Assembly: GCF_003952505.1 (NCBI RefSeq)
Contig: NZ_CP034450.1
Coordinates: 806,001 to 870,000, forward strand
DNA length: 64,000 nt
Reading direction: 5' to 3'
From: Mesorhizobium sp. M4B.F.Ca.ET.058.02.1.1
Lineage (GTDB): Bacteria; Pseudomonadota; Alphaproteobacteria; Rhizobiales; Rhizobiaceae
Made by a program: the position numbers and the translations under genes. Below are positions 14,296 through 23,522 of the stretch, piece after piece; position 1 is the stretch's first letter, and each line of letters begins with the position of its first letter. A model generated the notes under the pieces. The model did not search any database, had not been told where the DNA came from, and saw only the letters and a program-made list of their open reading frames with translations.

Positions 14296-16665
14296 ATGGC
14301 AAAGGCGGACAAGCGCACTCCAGACCAGCAGAAGCAGGGCGAGACCCTTCGTAAAGAGGGGTCGAAATGGCTTGCGCGCGTCGAGGCGGCCGGCAAGCTC
14401 GAAAAGCAGTGGATGGACGAAGCCGAAAAGGCGGTGAAGGCCTACACTGGCGAGACCAGGTCCGACGACCTGAGCACGTCCGCCACGCTCGGCAACACCT
14501 ACGACTTCAACATCCTCTTCGCCAACGTCGAGACCATCGTCCCGGCAATCATCAACAGTCCGCCCGCGCCAGACATCCGCCGCCGCTTCGCTGACGAAGA
14601 TCCGGCCGCAAAGGACGTCGCCGAGCTGATCGAGCGCGCCATTCGCAAGCAGGTCGACGATTCCAAGCTCCAGGTCGAACTGGAAGGGGAGGCGCAAGAC
14701 GGTTTCCTGGCTGGTCGCGGCATCATCCGGCTTCGCTTCAAGAGCGACATCGTAAAGGACGAAACGACCAATGCGGAACTTGAGCGAGCGAGCGCAGCCG
14801 CTGACGATGGAACAGGTGCTGGCGCTGCAACGGCTCGCGACGATTCTGAAGGCGGGGACGACTATTCAGCGCCATCTGAGGCACCTGCTGCGGGCGGCCA
14901 GTCCGAACGGCTCGCGAACGAATGCATCGAATTCGAGGCCGTAAGCTGGCGTGATTACCGCCACGGCCCGGCGAAGCGCTGGAAGGATCGGCCCTGGGAC
15001 GCATTCCGCTTCGTCGTGCAGCGCGAAGACGAGGGTTCGGTGTTCGACGCCGGCCTGATCAGCATCCAGACCGACGACCAGGAGAAGAAGGCGCGCGGCG
15101 AAGGCGACAGCGACCTATGCGGCTGGGAAATCTGGGACAAGAGCAGCCGCAAGGTCATCTTCATCGACGACAACGGCGTTGTGCTGAAGAAGGTCGACGA
15201 CCCGCTTGGCCTGAGCGATTTCTTCCCGATCCCGGCGCCGGTGCAGCCGATCGAGCTGACCGGCCGGCTGATGCCGGTCAATCCGTTTTCGATTTATAGC
15301 CGGCTCGCCGACGAACTGGACCTGACCACCAAGCGCATCGGCGTCATCACCCGCCACATGAAGGTCAAGGGCTGGTATTCCGGCGACGCCGGCGACATCG
15401 CCAACATGCTGGCGGCCGACGACACGGAATTCGTGCCGATCGGCAATGCCGATATCTGGGCTGCCAACGGCGGCCTGTCCGGCGCGGTCGCGTTCTGGCC
15501 GGTCGAGAAGTTCATTCTGGTGCTGCGGGAGCTCTACAGCGCCCGCGAACAGACCAAGCAGGCCATTTACGAAATCACCGGCATTTCCGACATCGTGCGC
15601 GGCGCTTCCCAGGCGAGCGAGACCGCCACGGCGCAGAACATCAAGACGCAATGGGGCTCGCTGCGCATCCAGAAGATGCAGCGCATGATGGAACGCTGCG
15701 CGCGCGACATCTTCGTGATGATGGCGGAAATCATCCCGGCGAAATTCTCGCATGAGACGCTGCAGCAGATGACTGGCGTGCAGATCATCCCGACGCAGCA
15801 GGATCTGACGCCAGTGCAGCCGCCACCGGCACCACCGCCCGGCGCGCAGGTGCCGCCCGAGCAGCAACAGCAGCTTCAGCAGGCCATGCAGGCGGCTCAG
15901 CAGGCCGAACAGCAGCGGCAGGCGAAGCTGGCCAAGCTGCAGTCGATCCAGCAGCTTCTGACGCAGCGCCTGGCCATGATGTACCGGATCGACGTCGAGA
16001 GCGATTCAACGGTCAAGGCAGACCTCACCAGGCAGAAGGCCGAGGCGGCCGAGTTCATGCAGGCTGCCGGCGCCTACTGGACCGCTGTCGGTCCGCTGAT
16101 CCAGCAGGGCGAACTGTCGAAGGAAGTGGCGGTCGAAATCTTCGCCGCGAACTCGCGTCTCTTCAACCTCGGCAAGTCGGTCGAGGACGTTCTGGAAAAG
16201 ATGGTGACCGATGCCAAGGCGCAAGCCGGCCAGCCTCCGCAGCCCAGTGCCGAACAACAAAAAGCTCAGGCGGACGCGAAGGCGCGAGAGGCGGACCAGG
16301 CGCAAAAAGTCGCTGATGCGAAGATCAAGTCGGACGCCGCTGCGCAAGACATGCAGTTCAAGCGCGAACAGCACGACATGACGATGGCCGAGAAGCGCCT
16401 TGACCTTCAGTCGAAGCGACAGGCTGCACGCATCGACCAGAACCAGGTCCTGCTCGGCAACGGCATCGTTCCGCCGCCGGATCCCGAGCAGATCGATGGC
16501 CAGGCGGTGCTGAAAGAGATGGCCGCGCAGCGCGACATGTTCGGACAGGCGCTCGCTGCGCTCATTCAAGTGCTTTCGCAGCCGAAGCAGATCGTTCGGG
16601 ACGCCCAAGGCCGCGCCGTGACGGCGGTCCCGATGCAAACCCCGACACAGCAGCCGGTGCAATGA
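14296..16665 (+). CDS. portal protein
   Basis: 789 residues, in the size range of podovirus (P22-type) portals. The N-terminal part has conserved portal features (YDFNILFANVETIVPAIINSPPAPDIR; later VNPFSIYSRLADELDLTTKRIG and REQTKQAIYEITGISDIVRGASQASETATAQ). The C-terminal 250 residues are Gln/Ala/Lys-rich and predicted coiled coil, like the barrel extension of P22 portal. It forms the dodecameric DNA gate at one capsid vertex. Its stop overlaps the next start by ATGA. Confidence 0.9.
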   Translation: MAKADKRTPDQQKQGETLRKEGSKWLARVEAAGKLEKQWMDEAEKAVKAYTGETRSDDLSTSATLGNTYDFNILFANVETIVPAIINSPPAPDIRRRFADEDPAAKDVAELIERAIRKQVDDSKLQVELEGEAQDGFLAGRGIIRLRFKSDIVKDETTNAELERASAAADDGTGAGAATARDDSEGGDDYSAPSEAPAAGGQSERLANECIEFEAVSWRDYRHGPAKRWKDRPWDAFRFVVQREDEGSVFDAGLISIQTDDQEKKARGEGDSDLCGWEIWDKSSRKVIFIDDNGVVLKKVDDPLGLSDFFPIPAPVQPIELTGRLMPVNPFSIYSRLADELDLTTKRIGVITRHMKVKGWYSGDAGDIANMLAADDTEFVPIGNADIWAANGGLSGAVAFWPVEKFILVLRELYSAREQTKQAIYEITGISDIVRGASQASETATAQNIKTQWGSLRIQKMQRMMERCARDIFVMMAEIIPAKFSHETLQQMTGVQIIPTQQDLTPVQPPPAPPPGAQVPPEQQQQLQQAMQAAQQAEQQRQAKLAKLQSIQQLLTQRLAMMYRIDVESDSTVKADLTRQKAEAAEFMQAAGAYWTAVGPLIQQGELSKEVAVEIFAANSRLFNLGKSVEDVLEKMVTDAKAQAGQPPQPSAEQQKAQADAKAREADQAQKVADAKIKSDAAAQDMQFKREQHDMTMAEKRLDLQSKRQAARIDQNQVLLGNGIVPPPDPEQIDGQAVLKEMAAQRDMFGQALAALIQVLSQPKQIVRDAQGRAVTAVPMQTPTQQPVQ

Positions 16666-18713
16666 CGATTTCCCTGAAGCACAAGTTTCATTCGGCCATC
16701 CCGGATGCAGGCGACCCGACGATTGTCCAGCCGTCGAACTGGAACGACGAGCACGACCTGATGCAATCGACCGGGAAGTTGCTTGGCCGCGTAACGGCCG
16801 GAGACGGCGTGACGGAAGAACTGACGCCGGCACAGGTGCGTACTCTGCTCAACGTGGCGGATGGCGCTACCGCGAACCAGACAGACGCATTCCTCCTGGC
16901 TCGGGCCAATCACACCGGCACGCAGCTCGCCGCGACCATCTCGGATTTCTCGACGGCGGCCGACGCGAGGGTCAGCGCTGCAATTGGCATTACGGTGCAG
17001 GCTTATGACGCCGACCTGGCCTCATGGGCTGGCGTGACGCGCGCTTCAGGCTTCGACACGTTCGCGGCCACTCCATCGAGCGCCAATCTCAGGGCGCTTC
17101 TGACGGACGAGACCGGAACGGGCGCGGCGTATTTTCAAGGTGGGAACCTTGGAACGCCATCCGCTGGCGTTCTGACCAACGCCACAGGCCTGCCTCTCTC
17201 GACTGGCGTTACCGGGACGCTGGCGGTTGATAATGGCGGGACACCTATCCCGATCTATGCAACGACCGTCACGCTTGCGGCGGCAACAGTGCCGAACACC
17301 ATAACCGCCGTTCAGGTAGCGGATTTCTCATCCCTCGGGGATAGCGGCGGCCACAGGCGCAAGCGCGTCACTTCACAACCCACTTGGGGCGGCATTCGCT
17401 CCACTGATCGCTTCCTGCCGAATGGCTCGGTAGACGCGGCCAATGGCGGCTGGTGGGACGTTGACGAGGCCTATCCCAATGAACTGATGTTCGGAGGCGT
17501 GTCCAGCGCCAGCAATGCCGTCCAGACTGCCGCCATTCAGTCGATGCTCGACTATTGCGCTTCAGGATTCGGCGGCAAGAAGGCGACAAATCTTCGCCTG
17601 CACACGATCACGACAACGATCAATGTCCCGGCCGGTGTGACGCTCGAATGGGGCGCCGGGTTCACGGCGAATCCTACGTTTGCCTGGTGGACCAAGGCTT
17701 TCAACGGGGCGATGATCACCGTTGGTGAAGGCTCCCGGATCATCCGCCCGCAGTTGACCGGCGATGGGGCTAACTTCACCGGTCCCGGCATTTCGATTGC
17801 GACGGGGAACAATCAATACATCCATGATCCCTACATCGTGGACATGGCGTCGGCGCCGATCGACTTCCCGACAGGTGGCGTTGGCGTATCGTTCACCTGT
17901 TACGGCGGATACCTGAGCAACCACACCAACGGCGGCGATGGCGTCTCTTTCCCGGCAACCGAACTGACGACGACAGGCTATCGTTTCTTCACCAATACGA
18001 AGCTCGTCAATTCCATCTACAACCTCAAAAACGGCAACATGACGCAGATTGTCGGCGGCTACAGCGCCGGCATGGATTTTTCTGCGAACACGACTGGCCG
18101 CGTCCTTGTCTCTCTGCACCGCTGCGCGACAACGACGCTGACGATCTACGGACGCGAGCATCATATCGCCAACTGTTCGATCGGCGGCGACGTGGGGCGG
18201 CACCGAAATCCAGGTGCAGCTCGAATACGCGGAAAACAGCACGTATCAGCGTTACGCCGGCCTCGACACGCTGAACACCAACGGCTCGGACGTCGTCACC
18301 TCCGCCAAGTACGATTGGGCGCAGGTCGCGTTGCATGTCGTGTCGAGCGGCAAGGAGCTTCGGCAGAACTCAGGCAAGTTCGCGATGATCAACCTGGTGA
18401 AGACCAAGAAGAACAACGCGCTCAAGACGGCTGCCAACAACTTCTCCGTCGACCTCTATTCCGACGGTTCGCTGTCGAACCAGATCGGCGGCCTGGCCAA
18501 CATCCTGCAGACCAACGGCCAGGGCATCGTCGGCGGTATCGACGCCGCGACGTGGACGTTCTGGCGCAACAAGTTCCGCGAAGCCACCGGCACGAACCTT
18601 GCCGCGACGCCGAACGCAGCCAATGCCGCCACCTTCAAGGCCGACATGAACGCGATGTGGCTCACCCTGAACCGCGGCGCCGACAAGCCGGACCTGATCA
18701 CGTTCAGCCATGA
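16662..18713 (+). CDS. second tail-fibre/tailspike gene fused out of frame into the capsid gene
   Basis: Genuine fibre sequence runs from the ATGA overlap with portal to about 18190, roughly 510 residues. It starts MTISLKHKFHSAIPDAGDPT, has the fibre motif VQPSNWNDEHDL, a Thr/Ala-rich shaft, and a beta-helix-like domain (RLHTITTTINVPAGVTLEWGAG; TIYGREHHIANCSIGGD) like depolymerase spikes. After that the frame continues for about 175 Arg-rich residues to 18713, which is capsid DNA read in the wrong frame. The fibre has therefore lost its native C-terminus. This looks like a deletion joining the fibre and capsid genes. Confidence 0.7.
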   Translation: MTISLKHKFHSAIPDAGDPTIVQPSNWNDEHDLMQSTGKLLGRVTAGDGVTEELTPAQVRTLLNVADGATANQTDAFLLARANHTGTQLAATISDFSTAADARVSAAIGITVQAYDADLASWAGVTRASGFDTFAATPSSANLRALLTDETGTGAAYFQGGNLGTPSAGVLTNATGLPLSTGVTGTLAVDNGGTPIPIYATTVTLAAATVPNTITAVQVADFSSLGDSGGHRRKRVTSQPTWGGIRSTDRFLPNGSVDAANGGWWDVDEAYPNELMFGGVSSASNAVQTAAIQSMLDYCASGFGGKKATNLRLHTITTTINVPAGVTLEWGAGFTANPTFAWWTKAFNGAMITVGEGSRIIRPQLTGDGANFTGPGISIATGNNQYIHDPYIVDMASAPIDFPTGGVGVSFTCYGGYLSNHTNGGDGVSFPATELTTTGYRFFTNTKLVNSIYNLKNGNMTQIVGGYSAGMDFSANTTGRVLVSLHRCATTTLTIYGREHHIANCSIGGDVGRHRNPGAARIRGKQHVSALRRPRHAEHQRLGRRHLRQVRLGAGRVACRVERQGASAELRQVRDDQPGEDQEEQRAQDGCQQLLRRPLFRRFAVEPDRRPGQHPADQRPGHRRRYRRRDVDVLAQQVPRSHRHEPCRDAERSQCRHLQGRHERDVAHPEPRRRQAGPDHVQP

Positions 18714-19038
18714 CTTCTACTCGCTGTACGAGACCGGCGAGCAGCAGCTTCAGCGGTACATGGACGCCGACATGGCTCAGTCCGGCTTCATCGGCCTGAA
18801 GTACAAGACCGCCGACGTGATTTTCGACGACAACACGAATTTCACGACCACGGCCGAGAAGGGCTACTTCCTCAACTCCGACTACCTCTACGTCGACCAG
18901 CACAAGGAGGCGCAGTGGACGCAGGACGACGAGAAGAAGCCCGTCAACCAGGATGCGGTTGTCATCCCGTTCTACTGGATGGGCAATCTCGTCTGCTCGA
19001 ACCGCTCGCTTCAGGGCGTGATCTTCGACGCGGCATAA
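18214..19038 (+). CDS. major capsid protein, 5'-truncated
   Basis: 274 residues if begun at the first in-frame start, GTG at 18214; the capsid frame is readable a little further back (TWGGTEIQ, from about 18190) but hits a stop at 18139-18141. The body (YDWAQVALHVVSSGKELRQNSGKFAMINLVKTK ... DLITFSHDFYSLYETGEQQLQRYMDADM ... PVNQDAVVIPFYWMGNLVCSNRSLQGVIFD) is a HK97-fold coat protein of the type found in podoviruses. Complete relatives have several dozen more N-terminal residues, which would be missing here, together with any scaffold gene. There is no good ribosome site at the GTG. Confidence 0.75.
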   Translation: MQLEYAENSTYQRYAGLDTLNTNGSDVVTSAKYDWAQVALHVVSSGKELRQNSGKFAMINLVKTKKNNALKTAANNFSVDLYSDGSLSNQIGGLANILQTNGQGIVGGIDAATWTFWRNKFREATGTNLAATPNAANAATFKADMNAMWLTLNRGADKPDLITFSHDFYSLYETGEQQLQRYMDADMAQSGFIGLKYKTADVIFDDNTNFTTTAEKGYFLNSDYLYVDQHKEAQWTQDDEKKPVNQDAVVIPFYWMGNLVCSNRSLQGVIFDAA

Positions 19039-19050
19039 GGAGCAAGAACG

Positions 19051-19542
19051 ATGACCTCTTTTGTTGGTATCGACGTCACCAAGACGTTCACCGCCGCGCA
19101 GCTCACCGGCACGGAATCCGGCAAGGCTCCGAAGATCGGCGACACTTACGAATCGTATGACGGCAAGGTCTATCGCTTCGTGAAGTACAACCAGGGTGCC
19201 GGCGCAATCGCCGCCGTCGCCAACAACGTCGTAGGCTTCTACGCTGCCGGTGGCGTCTCTGCCGGCCAATACAACGAAGTCACTTCCGACGTGTCCGACA
19301 CCGCCGCGAACGGTGCTGGCGTTCTGGCGGGCGCGCCTGGCAACGGCGAGTACGGATGGATCCAGGTCAAAGGCCCGGCCACCGTCACCACCGCGCTCGT
19401 CTCGGGCGGCGATGGCAACGCGCTGATCCTCTCGGCCACCACCGACGGCACCCTGAAGGTGGCCGCCGCCGTGACCGACACGGTTTGCGCCTACGCGATC
19501 GACGCCTCGGCGAAGATCATCATGTGCGCGTTCCCGTACTGA
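19051..19542 (+). CDS. head decoration / capsid-associated protein
   Basis: 163 residues starting 12 bases after the capsid stop with AAGGAGCAAGAACG ahead of the ATG. The sequence is Gly/Ala/Val/Thr-rich and beta-predicted (YDGKVYRFVKYNQGAGAIAAVANNVVGFY ... GNGEYGWIQVKGPATVTTALV), like the small decoration proteins that follow capsid genes. A GC-rich hairpin lies just after the gene. Confidence 0.65.
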   Translation: MTSFVGIDVTKTFTAAQLTGTESGKAPKIGDTYESYDGKVYRFVKYNQGAGAIAAVANNVVGFYAAGGVSAGQYNEVTSDVSDTAANGAGVLAGAPGNGEYGWIQVKGPATVTTALVSGGDGNALILSATTDGTLKVAAAVTDTVCAYAIDASAKIIMCAFPY

Positions 19543-19552
19543 CCGCGCCTCG

Positions 19553-19573
19553 GGCGGGCTGCAACGGCCCGCC
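19553..19573 (+). terminator. hairpin after the capsid/decoration genes
   Basis: A perfect 7-bp stem (GGCGGGC / GCCCGCC) with a seven-base loop, followed by TGCCTTTCCT. The T-tract is weak, so it may attenuate rather than stop transcription and so keep capsid expression above the downstream tail genes. Confidence 0.5.
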
Positions 19574-19603
19574 TGCCTTTCCTCTCACGAAGGAGTGCCA
19601 GAG

Positions 19604-19810
19604 ATGGCCGACAAGTCTGACAAGAACGAAGCTGCCGAGCCGGTCGCAGTCGATACCCAGGCCGGCATCTTTCCGAAATTCCGCAAGCTTTGGAACGGCG
19701 GCGAGCACCGCAACGCGATCAACCTCGCCAACGCCGAAAAGCTGTCTGAAGCCGAGTGGTCAGCGCTGCTCGGAGAGTTTCCCGGCATCGTCGAAGTGAT
19801 CAACCAGTAG
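19604..19810 (+). CDS. small hypothetical virion-module protein
   Basis: 68 residues from the ATG at 19604, which has AAGGAG nine bases upstream. It is acidic at the N-terminus (MADKSDKNEAAEPVAVDTQAG) and has an amphipathic second half (INLANAEKLSEAEWSALLGEFPGIVEVI). It sits between decoration and connector genes, so a head-completion or assembly role is possible. No family was recognised. Confidence 0.6.
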   Translation: MADKSDKNEAAEPVAVDTQAGIFPKFRKLWNGGEHRNAINLANAEKLSEAEWSALLGEFPGIVEVINQ

Positions 19811-19849
19811 GACGCCGCTGGCGCCCACAACGTTTCAGGAGCCGAACAA

Positions 19850-20509
19850 ATGAGCGAAGCGCAGCCCCTTATCCGGGTGATCGGGTTCAAGCAGAGCTAC
19901 GAGAAGCTGCCGGTCAAGGGCGACCCGGTGAAGGAGAAGTGCGACCACAAGGGCTACAGGCTCGACGCCAGCGGCCGGCGCATTCTTGAGCTTCAGCCCG
20001 AGGACTGGGTGACGTATTCGCCCTCACATTCGCCGCTGAACACGCGCACCACCGAACGCATCCGGCATCTCATCCCCGACCCGTCGCTGATGGGCGAGGA
20101 CCAGGACGGCGAGAAGCTGCGTTTCATGACGGCCCGCTGGAACCAGATCGAGCCGGCCTATGCCGCATTCAAAAGCGGCCAGGAAATCCCGCTCAACGGG
20201 ACCGCACTCGCCGCCTGGTCTGGCGTCACGCCCGAACAGGCCGAAGTGCTGCGCACCGCCGGCATTCGCACGGTCGAGGAAGTCCGCGACCTCACCGACG
20301 GGCAGCTTGACCGCGTGCGTCTTCCGAACATGCGTGATCTGCGCAAGCAGGCGGCGCTCTTCCTCGAGAACAGTGACGCGGCCAAGGCCGCCGAGCGCGA
20401 GGCCGCGAAGGATGCCCAGATCGCCGCACTGATGGAGCGTCAGGAGGCGATGGAAGCCATGATCGAGGATCTGACCAAGCCGAAGGCCAAGGGCAAGGAA
20501 GCTGCCTGA
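19850..20509 (+). CDS. hypothetical virion-module protein with helix-hairpin-helix-like segment
   Basis: 219 residues. The first half (HKGYRLDASGRRILELQPEDWVTYSP ... RFMTARWNQIEPAYAAFKSG) is unknown. The second half holds a segment resembling a helix-hairpin-helix (AWSGVTPEQAEVLRTAGIRTVEEVRDLTDGQL) and ends in a coiled coil with a Lys-rich tail. Its last base overlaps the next start. Genes of this type lie between capsid and connector genes in related phages and may be scaffold-like or minor head proteins; this is inference. Confidence 0.6.
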   Translation: MSEAQPLIRVIGFKQSYEKLPVKGDPVKEKCDHKGYRLDASGRRILELQPEDWVTYSPSHSPLNTRTTERIRHLIPDPSLMGEDQDGEKLRFMTARWNQIEPAYAAFKSGQEIPLNGTALAAWSGVTPEQAEVLRTAGIRTVEEVRDLTDGQLDRVRLPNMRDLRKQAALFLENSDAAKAAEREAAKDAQIAALMERQEAMEAMIEDLTKPKAKGKEAA

Positions 20510-21213
20510 TGTCCATCCTCGACGTGGTCAAGGGCGCCGCGACAGTGCTCGGCATGGAAGTGCCGACGCTGCTCTATGGCGCGACCGGTCGAGAGATGGT
20601 CGAGATGCAGGCACTGGCCAACGTCATGGCGTCCGAAATCGCGGATGCCCATGACTGGCAGAAGCTGCTTGTCCTGAAGACGCTCGCCGGCGACGGCGTG
20701 TCAGACGCGTTCGACATGCCTACCGACTTCCGGCGGATGCAGAAGACATCGTCGCTCTGGTCGTCGCGCTGGCAATGGGCAACCGAACACCTCACCAGCC
20801 CGGATCAGTGGCTTGAGCTTCAGGTGACGCCAATCGCCACGGTGAACGGCTACTGGATCATTTTCGGCGATCAGTTCCACCAGTGGCCGGTGATGGCGAA
20901 CACCGAAACCGTCAAATTCTTCTACGTGTCGAACGATCTGGTCATGGCAAGCGACACGTCGAAAAAGACGATGTTCACCGAGGATGCCGACAGCTTCCGG
21001 CTTTCCGAGGTACTGCTGAAAAAGGCGATCATCGCCCGCTGGAAGCAGAACAAGGGGCAGGCCTACGAGCAGGATCTGGACGACTACCAGGACCTGCTCC
21101 TGCGCCGGATCGACAGCGACGGAGGTTCCAAGCCGGTCGTGTCCGGTCAGCCGCCTCTCAGTTGGCGCGGCCGGCGCGTGGCGTGGCCAGGCACGGTCAC
21201 AGGTGCAGCGTGA
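20509..21213 (+). CDS. head-tail adaptor, P22 gp4-like
   Basis: 234 residues. The N-terminal helices (VEMQALANVMASEIADAHDWQKLLVLKTL) followed by FDMPTDFRRMQKTSSLWSSRWQWATEHLTSPDQW and a C-terminal helical region (LLKKAIIARWKQNKGQAYEQDLDDYQDLLLRRI) match the phage adaptor family of P22 gp4, which docks under the portal and extends the DNA channel. It overlaps the next gene by GTGA. Confidence 0.8.
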   Translation: MSILDVVKGAATVLGMEVPTLLYGATGREMVEMQALANVMASEIADAHDWQKLLVLKTLAGDGVSDAFDMPTDFRRMQKTSSLWSSRWQWATEHLTSPDQWLELQVTPIATVNGYWIIFGDQFHQWPVMANTETVKFFYVSNDLVMASDTSKKTMFTEDADSFRLSEVLLKKAIIARWKQNKGQAYEQDLDDYQDLLLRRIDSDGGSKPVVSGQPPLSWRGRRVAWPGTVTGAA

Positions 21214-23060
21214 GGTACGAACGCTTCCCCGGTCGCCGGAAAGCCGTTCCGGCCCCTGCGCGCGCCATGGCGCAGCCCTTCACCTTCGGTGCGCCCGTCG
21301 CAGGCTGGGTCACCAACCAGAGCCTGGTGAAGTCCAAGCCGTTCTCGGCCCAGACGCTTGAAAACTGGCTTCCGACCTCGACCGGCATCGTGATGCGCGG
21401 CGGCTCGGTCAAGCGCGCCACGATCGGCAGCGACCCGGTCGAAAGCTTCATCACCTACAACGCCGGCGGCACCAAGAAGATTTGGGCCTGCGACGAGACC
21501 ACGGTTCGCGATGTCACGGCGTCCGCCGATGCTGTCACGCCGCCGGCCGCGTCGGTCACCGGCCAGACGTCGGGCTATTACTCCTACGTCAATTTCACGA
21601 CCTCGGGCGGCTCGTTCGTCGTGGCGGTCAACGGAACCGACTTCCTGCAGCTCTACTCGACGACGTTCGACTGGACGGCGGTCAACGGCCTTGCGACCTA
21701 TCGCCTGAACTTCGATGCCCAGACCGTCAACTTCATCAACGGCCAGGTCGTGACGGGTGGCACCAGCGGCGCGACGGCGACCGTGGTCAAGAACGTCGAC
21801 AACGGCTCGACTGGTTCGCTGATGATCCAGTCGATCACCGGGACCTTCGTCGACAACGAGACGATCACCGGCGCTGGCGGCGGCTCGGCCACGGCCAATA
21901 TCCCAGGCGGCGTCGTTCAGGTGTCGGCCGCCATCACCGGTGTTGCGACAAGCGCGCTGTCTCATGTCTGGCTCTACCGAAACCGCCTGTTCTTCATTCA
22001 GGGCGGCACGATGAAGGCCAGCTATCTGCCGGTCGATTCCGTCACTGGCGCGCTCGGCACGCTGAACCTGTCCGGCGTTTTCCAACGCGGCGGTTCGTTG
22101 CTGTTCGGCGGAACGTGGTCGCTGGATGCCGGCGACGGCATCGACGACAAGTGCGTGTTCGTCACGACCGAGGGCGAGGCGGCGATTTTCGAAGGCAGCA
22201 ACCCTGCCGGCGCGACCGCCGCCGAGTGGAACCTTGTCGGCCGCTATGACCTCACCACGCCCATGGGCAAGCGCGCTACGATGCGCGCTGGTGGCGATCT
22301 GATCGTGGCGACGAAGGAGGGCATGGTTCCTATCTCGGCCGCGATCAACAAGGACGCCGCCGCGCTGTCCCTTGCCGCGGTCTCACGCAACATCGAGCCG
22401 GACTGGAAACATGAAGCGGCCCGGCGCCTCTCGTTACCTTGGGAGGTAATCAAGTGGCCGGACATGAACTATGCCATCGTCTCGCTGCCGATCACGGCCG
22501 AGGGGCAGGAGGCCTGGTCGTTCGTCGTCAATCTTGAAACCGGCGCCTGGTGCAAGTTCGTCGGATGGGCGACCCGCTGCATTGAACTGCATGACAGCCG
22601 CCTGTTCTTCGGGACCAATGACGGCAAGGTCTTCGAAGGCGAGATCAACGGCAACGATGACAGCGGGCCGATCTATTACACCTATGTCGGCAATCCCGAT
22701 CACTTGAAGACGCTTGGCCGGCTGAAGACCGTCCACCAGGCGCGCCCGACGTTCCTCGCCTCGACCCCGTTCAATCCGAAGATTTCGTTCTCGGTCAACT
22801 ACACGGTGACCCTGCCGACGGCGCCGGACGCGGCCGATGGTGGCACGGCTGACCTGTGGGATTCCGGCCTGTGGGATGTCGCCCTTTGGGACCAGGCCGC
22901 GCCGGTGGCGACTGTCAGCGGTGGGCAATGGATCTCGATCGGCAAGACCGGATACGTGCTGCAGCCGCAGGTGCAGGTGACCGGCTTTCTCAACCGCCGC
23001 CCTGATGTCGAGTTCGTGCAGCTCGACGTGACCTTTGAAAATGGCGGGGTGGTCGTATGA
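21210..23060 (+). CDS. DNA-stabilisation / tail hub protein, P22 gp10-like
   Basis: 616 residues from the GTG at 21210 that overlaps the adaptor stop; an ATG at 21267 is the alternative. It starts with the pattern AMAQPFTFGAPVAGWVTNQS ... LENWLPTSTGIVMRGGSVKR, followed by repeated beta-rich blocks (VWLYRNRLFFIQGGTMKASYLPVDSVTGAL; GKRATMRAGGDLIVATKEGMVPIS; YDLTTP). This is the profile of podovirus gp10-type stoppers that close the tail and retain packaged DNA. It follows the adaptor gene, as in P22. Confidence 0.75.
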   Translation: MRYERFPGRRKAVPAPARAMAQPFTFGAPVAGWVTNQSLVKSKPFSAQTLENWLPTSTGIVMRGGSVKRATIGSDPVESFITYNAGGTKKIWACDETTVRDVTASADAVTPPAASVTGQTSGYYSYVNFTTSGGSFVVAVNGTDFLQLYSTTFDWTAVNGLATYRLNFDAQTVNFINGQVVTGGTSGATATVVKNVDNGSTGSLMIQSITGTFVDNETITGAGGGSATANIPGGVVQVSAAITGVATSALSHVWLYRNRLFFIQGGTMKASYLPVDSVTGALGTLNLSGVFQRGGSLLFGGTWSLDAGDGIDDKCVFVTTEGEAAIFEGSNPAGATAAEWNLVGRYDLTTPMGKRATMRAGGDLIVATKEGMVPISAAINKDAAALSLAAVSRNIEPDWKHEAARRLSLPWEVIKWPDMNYAIVSLPITAEGQEAWSFVVNLETGAWCKFVGWATRCIELHDSRLFFGTNDGKVFEGEINGNDDSGPIYYTYVGNPDHLKTLGRLKTVHQARPTFLASTPFNPKISFSVNYTVTLPTAPDAADGGTADLWDSGLWDVALWDQAAPVATVSGGQWISIGKTGYVLQPQVQVTGFLNRRPDVEFVQLDVTFENGGVVV

Positions 23061-23518
23061 GCTACGACATCGCCATTGAGAACTTCAACGAGGCATGGCC
23101 GGAGCTCGAACCGCTTTGCCGCCGGCACTACGGCGAGATGCAGGCGCGCATGGCGGCCGAGGGCATGACGATCGGCGACTTCAAGCCGCGCCTCAACGTC
23201 TACGGCACCGCCAGTCACCTGCTTTGCTTCGTGGTCAGGATCGAGGGCGAGGCCGTCGGCTATGCCTTCATCTGGCTCACGCAGGACATGCACAACAGCG
23301 AACCCATCGCCATGGAGGACACGATCTATATGAGGCCGGATCACCGGAACGGCATCGGACGCCGTTTCACCAAACAGATCCTGGCCGAACTCAAAGCGCG
23401 CGGCTGCGTCAGGGCGCACGTGACCATCGCCACCGATCTGCGTGTTGCCAAGATGTGCGAGCGCGTGGGCTTCAAGCGGTCGGCAATCGCAATGACGTAT
23501 TTCCTCCAGGAGGCCTGA
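23057..23518 (+). CDS. GNAT-family N-acetyltransferase of the virion operon
   Basis: 153 residues. The acetyl-CoA-binding motif is RPDHRNGIGRRFTKQI (about 95-110), preceded by beta strands (LLCFVVRIEGEAVGYAFIW) and followed by VTIATDLRVAKMCERVGFKR, the usual last GNAT elements. Such genes occur inside the structural operons of several podoviruses; the substrate is unknown. It overlaps the stopper gene by ATGA. Confidence 0.82.
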   Translation: MSYDIAIENFNEAWPELEPLCRRHYGEMQARMAAEGMTIGDFKPRLNVYGTASHLLCFVVRIEGEAVGYAFIWLTQDMHNSEPIAMEDTIYMRPDHRNGIGRRFTKQILAELKARGCVRAHVTIATDLRVAKMCERVGFKRSAIAMTYFLQEA

Positions 23519-23522
23519 CAAG

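Noticed and set aside
18190..18713. A novel Arg-rich C-terminal domain on the tail fibre
   Set aside because: This stretch is capsid coding DNA in the wrong frame, not a real domain.
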